A stretch of 64,000 nucleotides of DNA, from the NCBI GenBank assembly GCA_000403475.2, contig KE159795.1, positions 1,681,058 through 1,745,057 on the forward strand. The letters are read 5' to 3'. Position numbers and translations under genes: made by a program. The notes under the pieces were generated by a model. It ran no database searches and was not told the origin of the DNA. It saw only the letters and a list, made by a program, of their open reading frames with translations. This document shows positions 42,388 to 52,261 of the stretch, one piece after another. How positions within the stretch are numbered: position 1 is the stretch's first letter; every line of letters begins with the position of its first letter. The stretch is from Lachnospiraceae bacterium MD308. Its GTDB lineage: Bacteria; Bacillota; Clostridia; Lachnospirales; Lachnospiraceae.

Positions 42388-43671
42388 TTATTTTGCTGCA
42401 CGAAGTTTTGCAAGCTCCTGGCGGCGTTCTTTCGTGAAATGCCTGAAAGCAAGACACGCGCAGAATCCAATTGCCAGAAGAACTAAGAATCCAACGAAAA
42501 TATAACGGTAACCTGTAACACCCTCATGGCTTGATATGCACCATCCATTGTAAAGAGGCATGATACTCTCCGCTGCATATCCAAGAGGAGTGATGATAAA
42601 GGATGCCGCACCCATTCTCTCAAGAGGGTAGTCTCCCTCTTCCATGATCGCATAGTGCAGTGCCTGCGCCGCATACATGAACATACACAGCAGCGCGATA
42701 CTGAGAATCAGCATCCACATGAAACTCATAGACTGCGGAGTAAACAGAAGACCGACAACACCTAATGCCATCAGCGCAATATCTACCAGCATCATAGTAG
42801 AAAGACCTTTGCGGTCTGCAAGCTGTCCTCCGATAAAGCAGCCGACGAAACGGAAACCATTTGCCGCATAGCCCATAATTCCTGCCAGCGCTGCGGACAT
42901 TCCGAATGCAGCCGTGCAATACGGTACAACATAATTATAAGTAATGATAACTCCATATGTAGTAAACATAATGATTACAAGCATCCATGTAGTAGGCATC
43001 TTGAGAACACCGAATACTTCTTTCGCAAAGTTGCTGTCTTTCGCTTTTGCCTCTTTTGAGAAATCCGGAAGACGGTTTCTGAGTGCAAAGTAGCAGATTA
43101 CACCGACAACGATTGCCTCTACGTCATAGAAGATGATAAGTCCGGTCATCCCCATCGTATCTCCAACTGCACGGCATGCTGCGGTGAATCCCGCCATGAT
43201 CAGAAGTCCTGAACCAAAGTTTAAAATTCCGCGGCCCATATCAAACAGCGCATATCCTCTCGCCTGCTCCTCCGCACGGCTCAGCGCGCGCAGCACCTTC
43301 ATAAGAGGATTCCAGAATGTAAGGATCGTTGTAATTCCCCACAGCGCATAGATTGCAACATGAATCGGAAACGGCGGTTTCAGGAGAAGAAGAAGACCTG
43401 CCGCACCTGTCACGATCAGAGAACCTGGAACAAAGACTTTAAGCGGAGCGCGGTCAGCAACCCATCCGCCAAGGCAGTAACCCACAAGAGTCAGCGCGCC
43501 GTACACACTTCCGAGAATTCCCATCTGCATGTCATTGATTCCGAAATAAGCCAGATAAGCGTCATAGTAATAGTAACGGAAGTATGGCAGAAGATAAGCC
43601 GTCATGCCCGCTAACGCTATCAACAAGATAATCGGTCTGTTCTTTTTGTAACCAACATTATTGTTATCCAT
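42388..43671 (-). CDS. MFS transporter
   Basis: A 427-aa protein with twelve hydrophobic helices and MFS loops (GGWVADRAPLKVFVPG between helices 2-3, GGQLADRKGLSTMMLVDI between 8-9). It begins MDNNNVGYKKNRPIILLIAL and has TTAGGAGGG upstream of ATG 43671. Probably co-transcribed with the M24 peptidase. The divergent XRE regulator at 44003 is the natural candidate regulator. Substrate unknown; OFA/oxalate-formate-like transporters look similar. Confidence 0.85.
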   Translation of the reverse strand: MDNNNVGYKKNRPIILLIALAGMTAYLLPYFRYYYYDAYLAYFGINDMQMGILGSVYGALTLVGYCLGGWVADRAPLKVFVPGSLIVTGAAGLLLLLKPPFPIHVAIYALWGITTILTFWNPLMKVLRALSRAEEQARGYALFDMGRGILNFGSGLLIMAGFTAACRAVGDTMGMTGLIIFYDVEAIVVGVICYFALRNRLPDFSKEAKAKDSNFAKEVFGVLKMPTTWMLVIIMFTTYGVIITYNYVVPYCTAAFGMSAALAGIMGYAANGFRFVGCFIGGQLADRKGLSTMMLVDIALMALGVVGLLFTPQSMSFMWMLILSIALLCMFMYAAQALHYAIMEEGDYPLERMGAASFIITPLGYAAESIMPLYNGWCISSHEGVTGYRYIFVGFLVLLAIGFCACLAFRHFTKERRQELAKLRAAK

Positions 43672-44002
43672 ATTTTCCCTCCTAAGATTTTACCATAGTT
43701 TACCTGAATTAACATCTGCAGCTATCCAAAACATGTAAACCGCGGCAATATATTCTGCCGTTATTATGGCATGATTCTAACAATTATTGAAATTTCCGAA
43801 TTTTCTCTACAGGAAAAAATTATTAATATTATTTCTTTGAAGGAAAAATATAACCTTTAATTTTTACGATTCGACAGAAAAAGTTAATTTTTTATCAAAT
43901 TTCACTATGTTCTGTATTTTAAGTCAATATCGATTGTAATTATGACAATTTCCGGTAAAATGATAGATAAAATTTATAACGCAAAAGAAAGGATGGAATT
44001 AT
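43672..44002. other. Divergent intergenic region, MFS/XRE
   Basis: A 331-bp A/T-rich region with no ORF that I can support. It must hold the promoters of both genes; TTTTCCTGTAGAGAAAATTC-like inverted stretches near 43790-43815 and the GAAGGAAAAATATAACC area near 43840 may be operators, with low certainty. Confidence 0.4.
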
Positions 44003-44710
44003 ATGACACCGAGCGAACATGTTGGTTCAAGAATACGGCTATACCGTACACAGCGTCATCTCACACTGGAAACCTTCTCAAAAATGATTTCACGGAGCCC
44101 TTCAACGGTGTCCAAATACGAATCAGGGAAAATCGTCGTCGACATCGAAACACTTTTTGAGATATCCGCCGCTCTTAACATATCCATCAATCAACTTGTT
44201 GACTACACGAAACCCGATACATCCGCACCATCCCAGAATATTCAGGACAATTTTTTCAAACAGTCAAACCTTTACTACATGTATTCATTTTTCGGCGTTG
44301 ACAAGCAGTTCTATGTCTGTGCTCTGGAAATCGTGAGAAATCAGAAAGACGGTGAAGATAAGATCATTCTTTACTACGACATCAGTGACACAAAAAATTA
44401 TTCCAACTCAAGCTATCTTTATACCGGATACATCGATTATTTTGATTTCCATGTGACCATGAAAATGGAAAATCCTTACAACAAAGGCGACCAGCTTTTC
44501 ATCTACGCCAAGACGCCTTTCAATACAAACGGTGCGGCAAGAGGGCTGGTACTTGGCCTGTCCGAATCGCTGAGAAGCCCCTGCTCCTTTAAAGTGATAT
44601 TCTCAAAAACCGTATTAAAAGAAGACAGTGAACTAAAAAAGGGACTCAGCATCTCCACGAAAGATGTTATCGCCGAGATAAGACGGACGAATAATCTGAT
44701 GGGATATTGA
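44003..44710 (+). CDS. XRE family transcriptional regulator
   Basis: A 235-aa protein with an N-terminal helix-turn-helix (HVGSRIRLYRTQRHLTLETF, then MISRSPSTVSKYESGKIVVD) and a 160-residue C-terminal domain rich in beta segments (LYYDISDTKNYSNSSYLYTG) that I do not recognise, possibly ligand sensing. AAAGGATGG precedes ATG 44003. Divergent from the MFS transporter/M24 operon, so it probably controls it. Confidence 0.8.
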   Translation: MTPSEHVGSRIRLYRTQRHLTLETFSKMISRSPSTVSKYESGKIVVDIETLFEISAALNISINQLVDYTKPDTSAPSQNIQDNFFKQSNLYYMYSFFGVDKQFYVCALEIVRNQKDGEDKIILYYDISDTKNYSNSSYLYTGYIDYFDFHVTMKMENPYNKGDQLFIYAKTPFNTNGAARGLVLGLSESLRSPCSFKVIFSKTVLKEDSELKKGLSISTKDVIAEIRRTNNLMGY

Positions 44711-44734
44711 TTAAGAAACCTCTTTTGCAAATTC

Positions 44735-44785
44735 AATAAAACCGCTGCAAACATTTATTTTACAAATGCTGCAGCGGTTTTATTT
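44735..44785. terminator. Bidirectional terminator
   Basis: AATAAAACCGCTGC pairs with GCAGCGGTTTTATT; T-runs on both strands. It lies between the XRE gene and the 3' piece of the disrupted AAA/PD-(D/E)XK gene. Confidence 0.8.
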
Positions 44786-45005
44786 ATAACCCGCTCCCAA
44801 TCAGAACTTTTTTTCCACAGAAGGCAAATCCAAACTTACGGATCTGCTGTTTCGTAATCCCTTTCGCAACCAGTGCTGATTCATACTTTTTATCTTCAAT
44901 CTGTCTCAATGCCGCTTTTACAGTATCATTTAATTCCTTTTCTCCATCACTGGCATCCTGCACCTTGAACTCCAAAATCATTGCGTCGTCATTTTTATAT
45001 CCATT
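44784..45005 (-). pseudogene. 3' piece of AAA/PD-(D/E)XK (DUF1703-type) gene
   Basis: The fragment starts NGYKNDDAMILEFKV and goes on to KKVLIGSGL. EFKV is the end of the PD-(D/E)XK nuclease core, so this is the C-terminal nuclease domain of the gene whose 5' part is at 46650-48155. The IS110-family element between them cut the gene. Joining the two pieces (ENE then NGYKNDDA) keeps the frame. The few codons before NGYKN in the current ORF (to 45029) come from the IS end. Confidence 0.82.
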
Positions 45006-45049
45006 CCTTTCGCTTCGCTCAAGGCACAAAACGCAATGAAAATGGTTTG

Positions 45050-45300
45050 CCTGAGCGTATTTTTTTCTTTATAATTCTTCTTATAGGGAACTCGGTATAC
45101 TACAAATCACGGGGAGGTGAGTGGGCTGTCCGGCCTGCCGGATGACCGTATTTTTATATGTGTAGGCTGTCTTTTCAGGCACAAATAAGTGTGACTCTGA
45201 GCACGAAATCTTATCTCTGTTTAAACAACTTCGTTTATGGCTTAGACAGCCAGTCAATGCCGTTTCCCCCTATAATCTTTGTCGAACCCCTATGGTTCTG
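45050..45300 (+). ncRNA. Candidate IS110 bridge RNA in the left end
   Basis: Non-coding stretch upstream of the transposase, rich in short hairpins such as GGCTGTCCGGCCTGCCGGATGA and CTGTCTTTTCAGGCAC. In IS110-group elements the left end encodes the bridge RNA that guides donor and target pairing. The RNA's exact ends and loops cannot be fixed by reading; the location is the evidence. Confidence 0.45.
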
Positions 45301-45312
45301 AAAGGAGTCCCT

Positions 45313-46560
45313 ATGGCTTTAAAAATCGTGTACAAAATCTGCTGTGGCATTGATGTCCACAAGACTTTTGTAGTGGCCTGTATCGCCTCTACCAATCAGA
45401 AAGGCGTCACCACTTATGAGAGCCACCGTTTTTCGACCTACACGAAAGGTCTGAAGGATTTGTTACAATGGCTTCTCCAAAGAAACTGCAAGGATGTCTG
45501 TATGGAATCCACTGGTAAATACTGGATCCCTGTTTACAACATCTTGGAAAATGATTGTACGATTGTCCTTGCCCATCCGAAATATGTTAAGGCTATCCGT
45601 GGAAAAAAGACTGACAAGAAAGATGCCAAATGGATTGCTGACCTGTTCAAGCATGATCTTGTTGCCGGAAGCTTTATGCCGCCCGCTGACATCCGCCAGC
45701 TTCGCGACCTTATGCGCTACCGTTTCAAACTGACCTGCTTTAAATCAAGTGAAAAGAACCGCTTGCAGAACTGTCTCACGGTTTCCAATATCCAGTTGGG
45801 AAACGTTGTTTCGGACACCTTCGGCAAATCTGCCCAGGCGATACTGGATAAACTTTTGGAAAATCCCGCAGATACTTCCTTTGACCTTGAACCTCTCGTT
45901 TACAAAAGTTTGAAAAAGAAACTCCCTGAACTCCGTGATGCCATTGACGGCTATATCACACCGGAACAGGCTGGTAAACTGAAAGTAATCAAAGCTCACT
46001 ATGAAGACCTTGAATCCCGGAAAGCAGAGCTTGAAGAACTCATTCATGCGCTCGCCGCTCCCTATCAGCAGGAACTTGCCATTCTCCAAACCGCTCCTGG
46101 TATCAGCAGTGATTTCACCGCCATCGGAATCATTTCCGAAATCGGTACCAATATGGAGGCTTTTCCTTCGGCGAAACACTTATGCTCATGGGCCGGTCTT
46201 ACGCCGACCAACAATGAAAGCGCAGGGAAGAAAAAATCTGTCCGGGTCTCCAAAGCCGGATGCTACATTAAGCCGCTTCTGGTACAGTGCGCGAACGCTG
46301 TTGTCAAAAGCAAAAAGCATCCTGAAATTCGCAACCGCTACCTCCGTATCAAGAAACGCCGCGGCCACAAGAAAGCAATCATTGCCATAGCAAGAATGCT
46401 TCTGACTGCATTATACCACATGTTGAAGAACGGAGAAAACTATAACGCAGAACTTTATCGAAAATCCGACCTGCCTCCGGCAGACCGTGAAATCACGGTT
46501 GAGCAGGCAATCATTATAGCAAGGAATCAAGGTTATAAAGTCAAGTCAGCAACTGCATAA
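45313..46560 (+). CDS. IS110 family transposase
   Basis: A 415-aa transposase. The RuvC-like DEDD domain has CGIDVHKTFV (Asp), VCMESTGKYW (Glu) and KKTDKKDAKWIADL (DxxD). The C-terminal Tnp_20 domain has APGISSDFTAIGIISEIG and the Ser motif NNESAGKKKSVRVSKAG. All appear intact, so the element may be active. AAAGGAG precedes ATG 45313; the frame is open upstream to 45292 without support. Confidence 0.93.
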   Translation: MALKIVYKICCGIDVHKTFVVACIASTNQKGVTTYESHRFSTYTKGLKDLLQWLLQRNCKDVCMESTGKYWIPVYNILENDCTIVLAHPKYVKAIRGKKTDKKDAKWIADLFKHDLVAGSFMPPADIRQLRDLMRYRFKLTCFKSSEKNRLQNCLTVSNIQLGNVVSDTFGKSAQAILDKLLENPADTSFDLEPLVYKSLKKKLPELRDAIDGYITPEQAGKLKVIKAHYEDLESRKAELEELIHALAAPYQQELAILQTAPGISSDFTAIGIISEIGTNMEAFPSAKHLCSWAGLTPTNNESAGKKKSVRVSKAGCYIKPLLVQCANAVVKSKKHPEIRNRYLRIKKRRGHKKAIIAIARMLLTALYHMLKNGENYNAELYRKSDLPPADREITVEQAIIIARNQGYKVKSATA

Positions 46561-46649
46561 CCTTAACATTCTTAATATTCAATTTTTAAAGCGGCCACCG
46601 AAAGATGGCTTATTTGTTGTGTGATTCAGGTAATGGATACCCTCTACTT

Positions 46650-48155
46650 CTCATTTTCAATCTTGCTCCTTGGCTCCAGCATAACATCATATCTGCCAAA
46701 GCCGCTCTCCCTGTTGGACGTAATCACATATCTGTCATTGAGTTCCACCATCAATCCCAGAACAAATCCATGATAAAACCTTTCAGGCTCGCTTATTGAT
46801 GTTCTCTTTCCTGTATCAAAATAGCTGAATGTCTCCATTGCCACCTTATTCATATAAATATTCATAGCTTTCAGATCATTCCTTAGCATTGCTTTGATAA
46901 AATCATTGTATTCTGACTTGACGCGGCCAAACCACCGGCTTATTATCCCGCGGAACATTACTTTGACCTCAAAATTCGTTAACCCGAGAGAATACTCTTT
47001 TTTCCATCCGCCATACTCACTCGTAACAGTTCCATACCGGTTTACCCTTAAGTAACCGCCGGCCAGAAGAAGCGCCCATATCGCCTGCTCATCCTGATCC
47101 AACTGATTATAAATAATCTGTTCATCTATTTCTGTAATCAGTTCTTCTCCTCTCATAAGAGACTCAAACGCCTGCTTAATCCCCGGCCTGCTTTCTCTTA
47201 AAAGCTTCTCAATCAGGCTATTAGAGCTGGAGTTCGCCCAGTATGCATCAAATTCCCCTGTATCTAAAAAATTAATAATCGACCAGGGATTATAAATATC
47301 TGTGCATTTTCCAAACGTAAACCCGTTGTACCATATTTTCACTTCCTCTTTCCTGTCATACAACCCGTGACTGTCCAGGGCGTCAAAAACTTCTTTCTCT
47401 GTAAAACCAAAAGAGTCTTCGTATTTTGCAGTTGTAGTTGTCACTACCTTCAGATTATTGAGGTCAGAAAAAACAGATTCCTTACTCACTCTCGTAATCC
47501 CCGTCATAACTGCACGTTCCAGATAGGGATTCGTTTTAAACGCCGAATTAAAAAGGCTTCTGATAAACTCGATGAGTTCCTCCCAATATCCATTTACATA
47601 TGCCTCTTGCATAGGAGTATCATATTCGTCTAAAAGAATGATTACTTTTTTCCCATAATACCTTGATAGAAAGTCTGACATCTTATGGATTGCCCACGCC
47701 GCTGTTGTATCCCTCATTTCAGTGTTTACACTTCGAAAGTAGGTTTTCTCATTTTCTGTCAAAAGTTCCCCGTCAAGCAGAAATACATTTTTGCTGTACA
47801 AATCCTCCAAAATCTGATTAAGAGAATATCTTATCTTTTCATAATCCGCTCCTTTTACATTTGCAAAAGAAAGGCTTATTACCGGGTAGTTTCCTTGTAA
47901 CTCCCGGTATTTCAAGTCGTCCCATACTGATAATCCTTCAAACAGATCATTCCGTTTCGCATATTTCAAAGAGAAGAATTTTTCCAGCATACTCATATTT
48001 AAAGTCTTTCCGAATCTTCTCGGCCGTGTGATCAATGTCACATCATCATCTGACTCCCACCATTCTTTAATAAAATAAGTCTTATCTATATAAAAACTAT
48101 TTTTTATCCGTATGTCCTCAAAATCCTGTTTTCCTACTCCAACTATTCTTTCCAC
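46650..48155 (-). pseudogene. 5' piece of AAA-ATPase-like/PD-(D/E)XK (DUF1703-type) gene
   Basis: About 500 aa. The N-terminal AAA-like ATPase domain (DKTYFIKEWW, TLITRPRRFGKTLNMSMLEK with a P-loop-like RPRRFGKT, VIILLDEYDTPM Walker B) is followed by the start of the nuclease domain. It ends at ENEK-stop as read into the insertion sequence. A GTG start at 48155 is preferred because GGAGGTG lies upstream (frame open to 48179). The rest of the gene is at 44784-45005. These proteins are common, often multicopy, in gut Clostridia and Bacteroidetes. Confidence 0.8.
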
Positions 48156-48235
48156 AGACTCACCTCCCTTCCGACACACTGCTATTGTACGTATTTACAT
48201 TATATCTTTCTGTTTTCTAAAATACAACCGTCATT

Positions 48236-50026
48236 TCAAAGTATACAACAAGCAGCTGACCCTTCTACAAACTCCCGCATTCCCTGAAAAATCAACCATA
48301 CGGAAGTCGCCCCTGCATCCTGATACCCGACGGCTCTCTCCATCAGCGACTTCGCGCGCCCGAACCTGGCCTGATACTTTTTCGTATCCTCAACTCCTCG
48401 TGCAGCTGCCGCCTCTGCCGCTTTAAGCATTTCTAACAGCCCTTTATCACCGTTCCTTTCCATCGTCTCTACTGCCGGGGCGAGAGCATCTACCATCGTT
48501 TTGTCACCGACCTGCGCCTTACCTCTCTCCTGTATCGCCTTAAGGCTTTTCCTTTCCATCTGCGCAAGGTCTGCCGCCGTCAGCACGCCTTTTGGCTCTG
48601 CGTCTTTTGCTCCCGCAAGGTAAAGGCTCCCGAAGATGACCCCCGATGCTCCGCCCATAGACATAAGCATTGCCTTTCCTGCCGCCTCAAAGACTGCATA
48701 TGCATTCTCCTCCCCTTCCATCTCAAGGAGTTTCCTTTTTGCCTTCTGCATGCCGCCCGCCATTCCGATTCCATGGTCTCCGTCCCCGATGGCGCTGTCA
48801 ATCTCCGTCAGATAAGATTTCTTCGCGATAATCTTATCCGCAATATAGACCAGCATATTTCTGGCGTCCGCCGCGTTCAGCTCCGTAAGTATTCCTTCTT
48901 TGCTCCTTACGATTTCCGCCGTCTCGGTATCATTTATGTCAAATTCCGGTTCTTCAGACGCTGCGGGTGCTTTATCTGCATATACAATGTCAGCCTGATT
49001 TTCTGTCCTCCCGGCGGTATTCCCCGTCAGCTCTCCCTTCGCGTAAAACGGACAATAACACGGCATATCATAATATTCCTTAAGCTCCTCATCCAGTTTA
49101 AACAAAGTAATCGAAAAACCGCCCATCTCCTGGCTGGTACAAAAGCTGTTGAGGTCTGTATCATGCACCTTAATCCCGTCCCTGTCCAGGAGTTTTTTCA
49201 GCTTCCGGTAAGCGATGGAAAGTTCCGTGAGCGTCGTTGAGCCAAGCCCGTTTACAAGTACGCACACCTCATCGCCTGATGAAAGCCCGGCGTCTTCCAT
49301 AATCTGCGCGTACATCCTTTCCACAAGCACATCCGTCTCCTGCCATCCGGTGCGAAGCACACCCCTTTCTCCGTGAAGGCCCATGCCGTACTCAATCTCT
49401 CCTTCCGGAAGCTCGAAAATCGGCTTATCAATCCCCGGGAGCTGCGCCGGAGCTGTAGCCACCCCGATTGTTTTCGTATTGTCTCTTGCTTTTTCCGTCA
49501 CCCTTGTCACTTCCTCAAGAGACAGTCCCTTATCACATGCCGCGCCGGCAATCTTGATGACAAATACATCTCCCGCGATTCCTCGGCGGTCTTCGCTTCT
49601 GTCCTTCGGCGCCGACGCCACATCGTCCTGCACCCGCACATGGGCAGTGGGGATTCCATCCCCATTCAAGAACTCTTCGCCCATGTCAAAGTTTAAGTTG
49701 TCCCCGGCATAGCAGCCGTACACAAAAAGTACGCCCTTCCCCTGATTTACTGCCTTGGCGGTCTTATAGACCGTGTTCGGGTCCGGAGATGCAAATATAT
49801 TGCCGCAGGCTGCCGCATCCGCAAGGCCCCTTCCGACAAATCCTGAAAACATTGGCTCATGCCCGCTGCCGCCTCCGATTACAAGCGCAACCTTATCCTT
49901 TCTTCTCTGCCGCAGGATAACTCCATTGACCTCGGGATGTTTCTCATAATATCTTTCATAAGCGCCGATATATCCCTCCATCATTTCCGCCACGATCTGA
50001 TCCGGCGAATTAATTATTTTTCTCAT
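48236..50026 (-). CDS. Dihydroxyacetone kinase (fused DhaK-DhaL)
   Basis: A 596-aa ATP-type DHA kinase. The DhaK part (1-330) has VIGGGSGHEPMFSGFVGRG and TAHVRVQDDVASA; the DhaL part (about 385-596) has LTEIDSAIGDGDHGIGMAGG, GGASGVIFGSLYLAGAK and VGDKTMVDALAPAVE. Both Asp-rich Mg-ATP sites look intact. In this operon (RbsABC-like transporter and a polyol dehydrogenase) it may phosphorylate a ketose such as erythrulose rather than dihydroxyacetone. GAGGTT precedes ATG 50026. Last gene of the operon. Confidence 0.88.
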   Translation of the reverse strand: MRKIINSPDQIVAEMMEGYIGAYERYYEKHPEVNGVILRQRRKDKVALVIGGGSGHEPMFSGFVGRGLADAAACGNIFASPDPNTVYKTAKAVNQGKGVLFVYGCYAGDNLNFDMGEEFLNGDGIPTAHVRVQDDVASAPKDRSEDRRGIAGDVFVIKIAGAACDKGLSLEEVTRVTEKARDNTKTIGVATAPAQLPGIDKPIFELPEGEIEYGMGLHGERGVLRTGWQETDVLVERMYAQIMEDAGLSSGDEVCVLVNGLGSTTLTELSIAYRKLKKLLDRDGIKVHDTDLNSFCTSQEMGGFSITLFKLDEELKEYYDMPCYCPFYAKGELTGNTAGRTENQADIVYADKAPAASEEPEFDINDTETAEIVRSKEGILTELNAADARNMLVYIADKIIAKKSYLTEIDSAIGDGDHGIGMAGGMQKAKRKLLEMEGEENAYAVFEAAGKAMLMSMGGASGVIFGSLYLAGAKDAEPKGVLTAADLAQMERKSLKAIQERGKAQVGDKTMVDALAPAVETMERNGDKGLLEMLKAAEAAAARGVEDTKKYQARFGRAKSLMERAVGYQDAGATSVWLIFQGMREFVEGSAACCIL

Positions 50027-50049
50027 AAAACCAACCTCTTTTCCCTTTT

Positions 50050-51102
50050 CTAAGTATGCTGCATCTTTATAACACCTTTGATAACATCCGCTTTATTTTC
50101 GATATTATAGTTAATACCGTTCACAATGTCTTTAAAGTCAAATACGTGAGACACAATGGACTTAAGCGGAATCTTGCCCTGGCTTACGAGCCTGATTGCC
50201 TTCGGATAAAGATTTCTGTAGCGGAAGATGGTAAAAAGTCTCGCCTCCGCGGCACTTAAGCTGCCGATATCATATGTAATCTCAGAATTCGCGCACATTC
50301 CTACCAGCGTTACCGCCCCGCCCTTCTTCACCATCTTTGCAGACTGAAGCGTCGTGAACTCAGAACCTGCCGTCTCATAGACCAGATCACAGCCGCCTCC
50401 CGGAAGGGACTTTATAAACTCTACCGCATCCTGCTCCTTTCCGTTAATAACTGTCATCGCGCCAACTTCTTTTGCTTTCTCAAGACGCTTGTCCAGTACG
50501 TCAACCGCATAGATTTCATCGATACCCGCCGCCTTAAGAGCCATAATCGTCACAAGTCCGATACAGCCGCACCCAAGAACTACCGCGCTCTGGCCCATCT
50601 TTGCACCGGAGATATCCACCGCATGAAGCCCTACCGATAAAGGCTCCATAAGGCCGCCCTCCATCGTATCAACATTATCGGGAAGTTTAAAGCACATGCT
50701 CGCAGGATGTGCATAATATTCCAGAAACACTCCGTCCCTCTCGTGGGGTATGGCCATAAAATCCATATTGGGGCAAAGATTGTATAAGCCTTTCTTGCAC
50801 ATCTCACACTCGCCGCAGCCCACGCCCGGCTCAAGGGCTACCCGGTCGCCCGGTTTCAGGTTCGTCACGCCCTCCCCCACTTCAACAACTGTTCCGCCGG
50901 ATTCGTGTCCCAGAACCAGAGGCACATCTACAATCCAGTTGCCAAGGCGCCCTGCCTCAAAAAAATGCATGTCAGAGCCACAGATGCCTACATACTCAAT
51001 CTTCACAAGCACCTCGCCCGATTTTGCCTTGGGAATATCTCTTTCCTGAATCTCCATTTTCCGTGTTCCTGTCATTACTGCCGCTTTCATCTTACCTTCC
51101 AT
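50050..51102 (-). CDS. Zinc-dependent polyol dehydrogenase (MDR family)
   Basis: A 350-aa medium-chain dehydrogenase. Catalytic zinc ligands are in CGSDMHFFEAGRLG and GHESGGTVVEVGE; the structural zinc lobe is CGECEMCKKGLYNLC; a Rossmann fold follows, with SAVVLGCGCIGLVTI. It resembles sorbitol/xylitol dehydrogenases, oxidising a polyol to a ketose with NAD. AGAGGTAAC precedes ATG 51102. It follows the solute-binding gene, with a stem-loop in between, and precedes the kinase. Together these support polyol uptake, oxidation and phosphorylation. Confidence 0.85.
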   Translation of the reverse strand: MEGKMKAAVMTGTRKMEIQERDIPKAKSGEVLVKIEYVGICGSDMHFFEAGRLGNWIVDVPLVLGHESGGTVVEVGEGVTNLKPGDRVALEPGVGCGECEMCKKGLYNLCPNMDFMAIPHERDGVFLEYYAHPASMCFKLPDNVDTMEGGLMEPLSVGLHAVDISGAKMGQSAVVLGCGCIGLVTIMALKAAGIDEIYAVDVLDKRLEKAKEVGAMTVINGKEQDAVEFIKSLPGGGCDLVYETAGSEFTTLQSAKMVKKGGAVTLVGMCANSEITYDIGSLSAAEARLFTIFRYRNLYPKAIRLVSQGKIPLKSIVSHVFDFKDIVNGINYNIENKADVIKGVIKMQHT

Positions 51103-51151
51103 GTTCCGTTACCTCTTTTCTTGATATTTTTTTAACGAAATTTAATTTTTT

Positions 51152-51179
51152 ATGTGGCTGGGATTCCTCCCAACCACAT
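51152..51179. other. Intercistronic stem-loop
   Basis: ATGTGGCTGGG, 6-nt loop, CCCAACCACAT (one mismatch), between the substrate-binding and dehydrogenase genes. It is probably an mRNA processing or partial termination element. Confidence 0.6.
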
Positions 51180-51247
51180 GTTATTATCTCAGGGCTTGTC
51201 ACAGGGCACTCATTATTGTCCCTTGCATTACGTATTATATTTAACTG

Positions 51248-52249
51248 CTACTCAGCGTAGATTGTCGTCAGAAGGTCATCCACATTTTCCGTCGTAATCC
51301 ACGGCATATCGATATAATCCAATTTCTTCTCCGTCACTGTACCCTCTAATACATCGTAGGCTTTCTGTACTGCCTCCTGGCCTTCCAAAGCGGCGTCCTG
51401 ATAAACTGTCCCAAGAAGTTTACCTTCTTTTACAGCATTACAGCCGTCCTTAATCGCATCTACCGCCGTAACTACAACCTTGTCCTTAACGCCTGCCGCC
51501 TCTAACGCCTGGATTGCTCCAAGAGCCATCTCGTCATTCTGTGCCACTACCGCATTAATCTTTCCGCCGAATGTCTCAATCCAGTTCTCAACCAGAGATA
51601 AAGCCTCTTCTCTGCTCCAGTTTGCTGTCTGCTGTGCAAGCAGCTCAACCTTGCCCTCATATTTCTTAAGAACATTCATGTTTCCTTCCAAACGCTGAAT
51701 CTGTGCAGACTGTCCAATCGGGCCTTCCAAGATAACTACATTTCCTTTTCCGCCGATTTCATCAATGGCATGCTGCATCTCAAGCTCGCCGGCCAGAACA
51801 TCATCGGGCCCTACATAGTGGTAAGGTTGGTCAGTGTTAATAAGCATATTCACGCCTACCAGCGGAATATTGGCCTCCTCGCACATCTCAATTGCGGGAA
51901 CGATAGCGTCAGAATCCACCGCTGCCACAACGATAATGTCTACTTTCTGGGCAATCAGGTTCTCCACCTGGGTAATCTGGTTCTGCGCATCATTCTGCGC
52001 GTCGAGCATAACCAGGTCGCAGCCAAGCTCCTTTGCCTTTTTTTCCATGCCGTCCACCATAAGAGTGATAAACTCGGTCATATAGTATACGGTACATCCG
52101 ATGGTGTAGCCCCCGCCGTCTTTCTTTTCCGCCTTTTCTTCTGTCTTTTCACTTCCTTCGCTGCTGCTCTCTGTACCGGTCGTACAGCCCATCAGCATAG
52201 ATGCCGCCATTGCCAGTACTAAAATCATTGATAACAATCTTTTCTTCAT
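51248..52249 (-). CDS. RbsB-like sugar-binding lipoprotein
   Basis: A 333-aa periplasmic-binding-like lipoprotein. The signal ends in the lipobox MLMGCTTG, followed by an acidic linker and the type-I fold with VDIIVVAAVDSDAIVPAIEM and NAVVAQNDEMALGAIQALEA, both standard for RbsB relatives. GGAGGAAAG precedes ATG 52249. It follows the permease gene. It binds a sugar or polyol outside the membrane. Confidence 0.9.
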   Translation of the reverse strand: MKKRLLSMILVLAMAASMLMGCTTGTESSSEGSEKTEEKAEKKDGGGYTIGCTVYYMTEFITLMVDGMEKKAKELGCDLVMLDAQNDAQNQITQVENLIAQKVDIIVVAAVDSDAIVPAIEMCEEANIPLVGVNMLINTDQPYHYVGPDDVLAGELEMQHAIDEIGGKGNVVILEGPIGQSAQIQRLEGNMNVLKKYEGKVELLAQQTANWSREEALSLVENWIETFGGKINAVVAQNDEMALGAIQALEAAGVKDKVVVTAVDAIKDGCNAVKEGKLLGTVYQDAALEGQEAVQKAYDVLEGTVTEKKLDYIDMPWITTENVDDLLTTIYAE

Positions 52250-52261
52250 AATCTTTCCTCC

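Larger units (their letters stand above)
45006..46649 (+). mobile_element. IS110-family insertion sequence
   Basis: About 1644 bp. The boundaries are derived from the interrupted gene (ATATCCATT on the left, CTCATTTTC on the right), with 1-3 bp of ambiguity. There are no obvious terminal inverted repeats or target duplication, as is usual for IS110. It has a 300-bp non-coding left end, one DEDD transposase gene and a short right end. Confidence 0.8.

Noticed and set aside
44784..45029. An independent 81-aa protein
   Set aside because: It is the C-terminal nuclease piece of the IS110-interrupted gene; its first codons are IS sequence.
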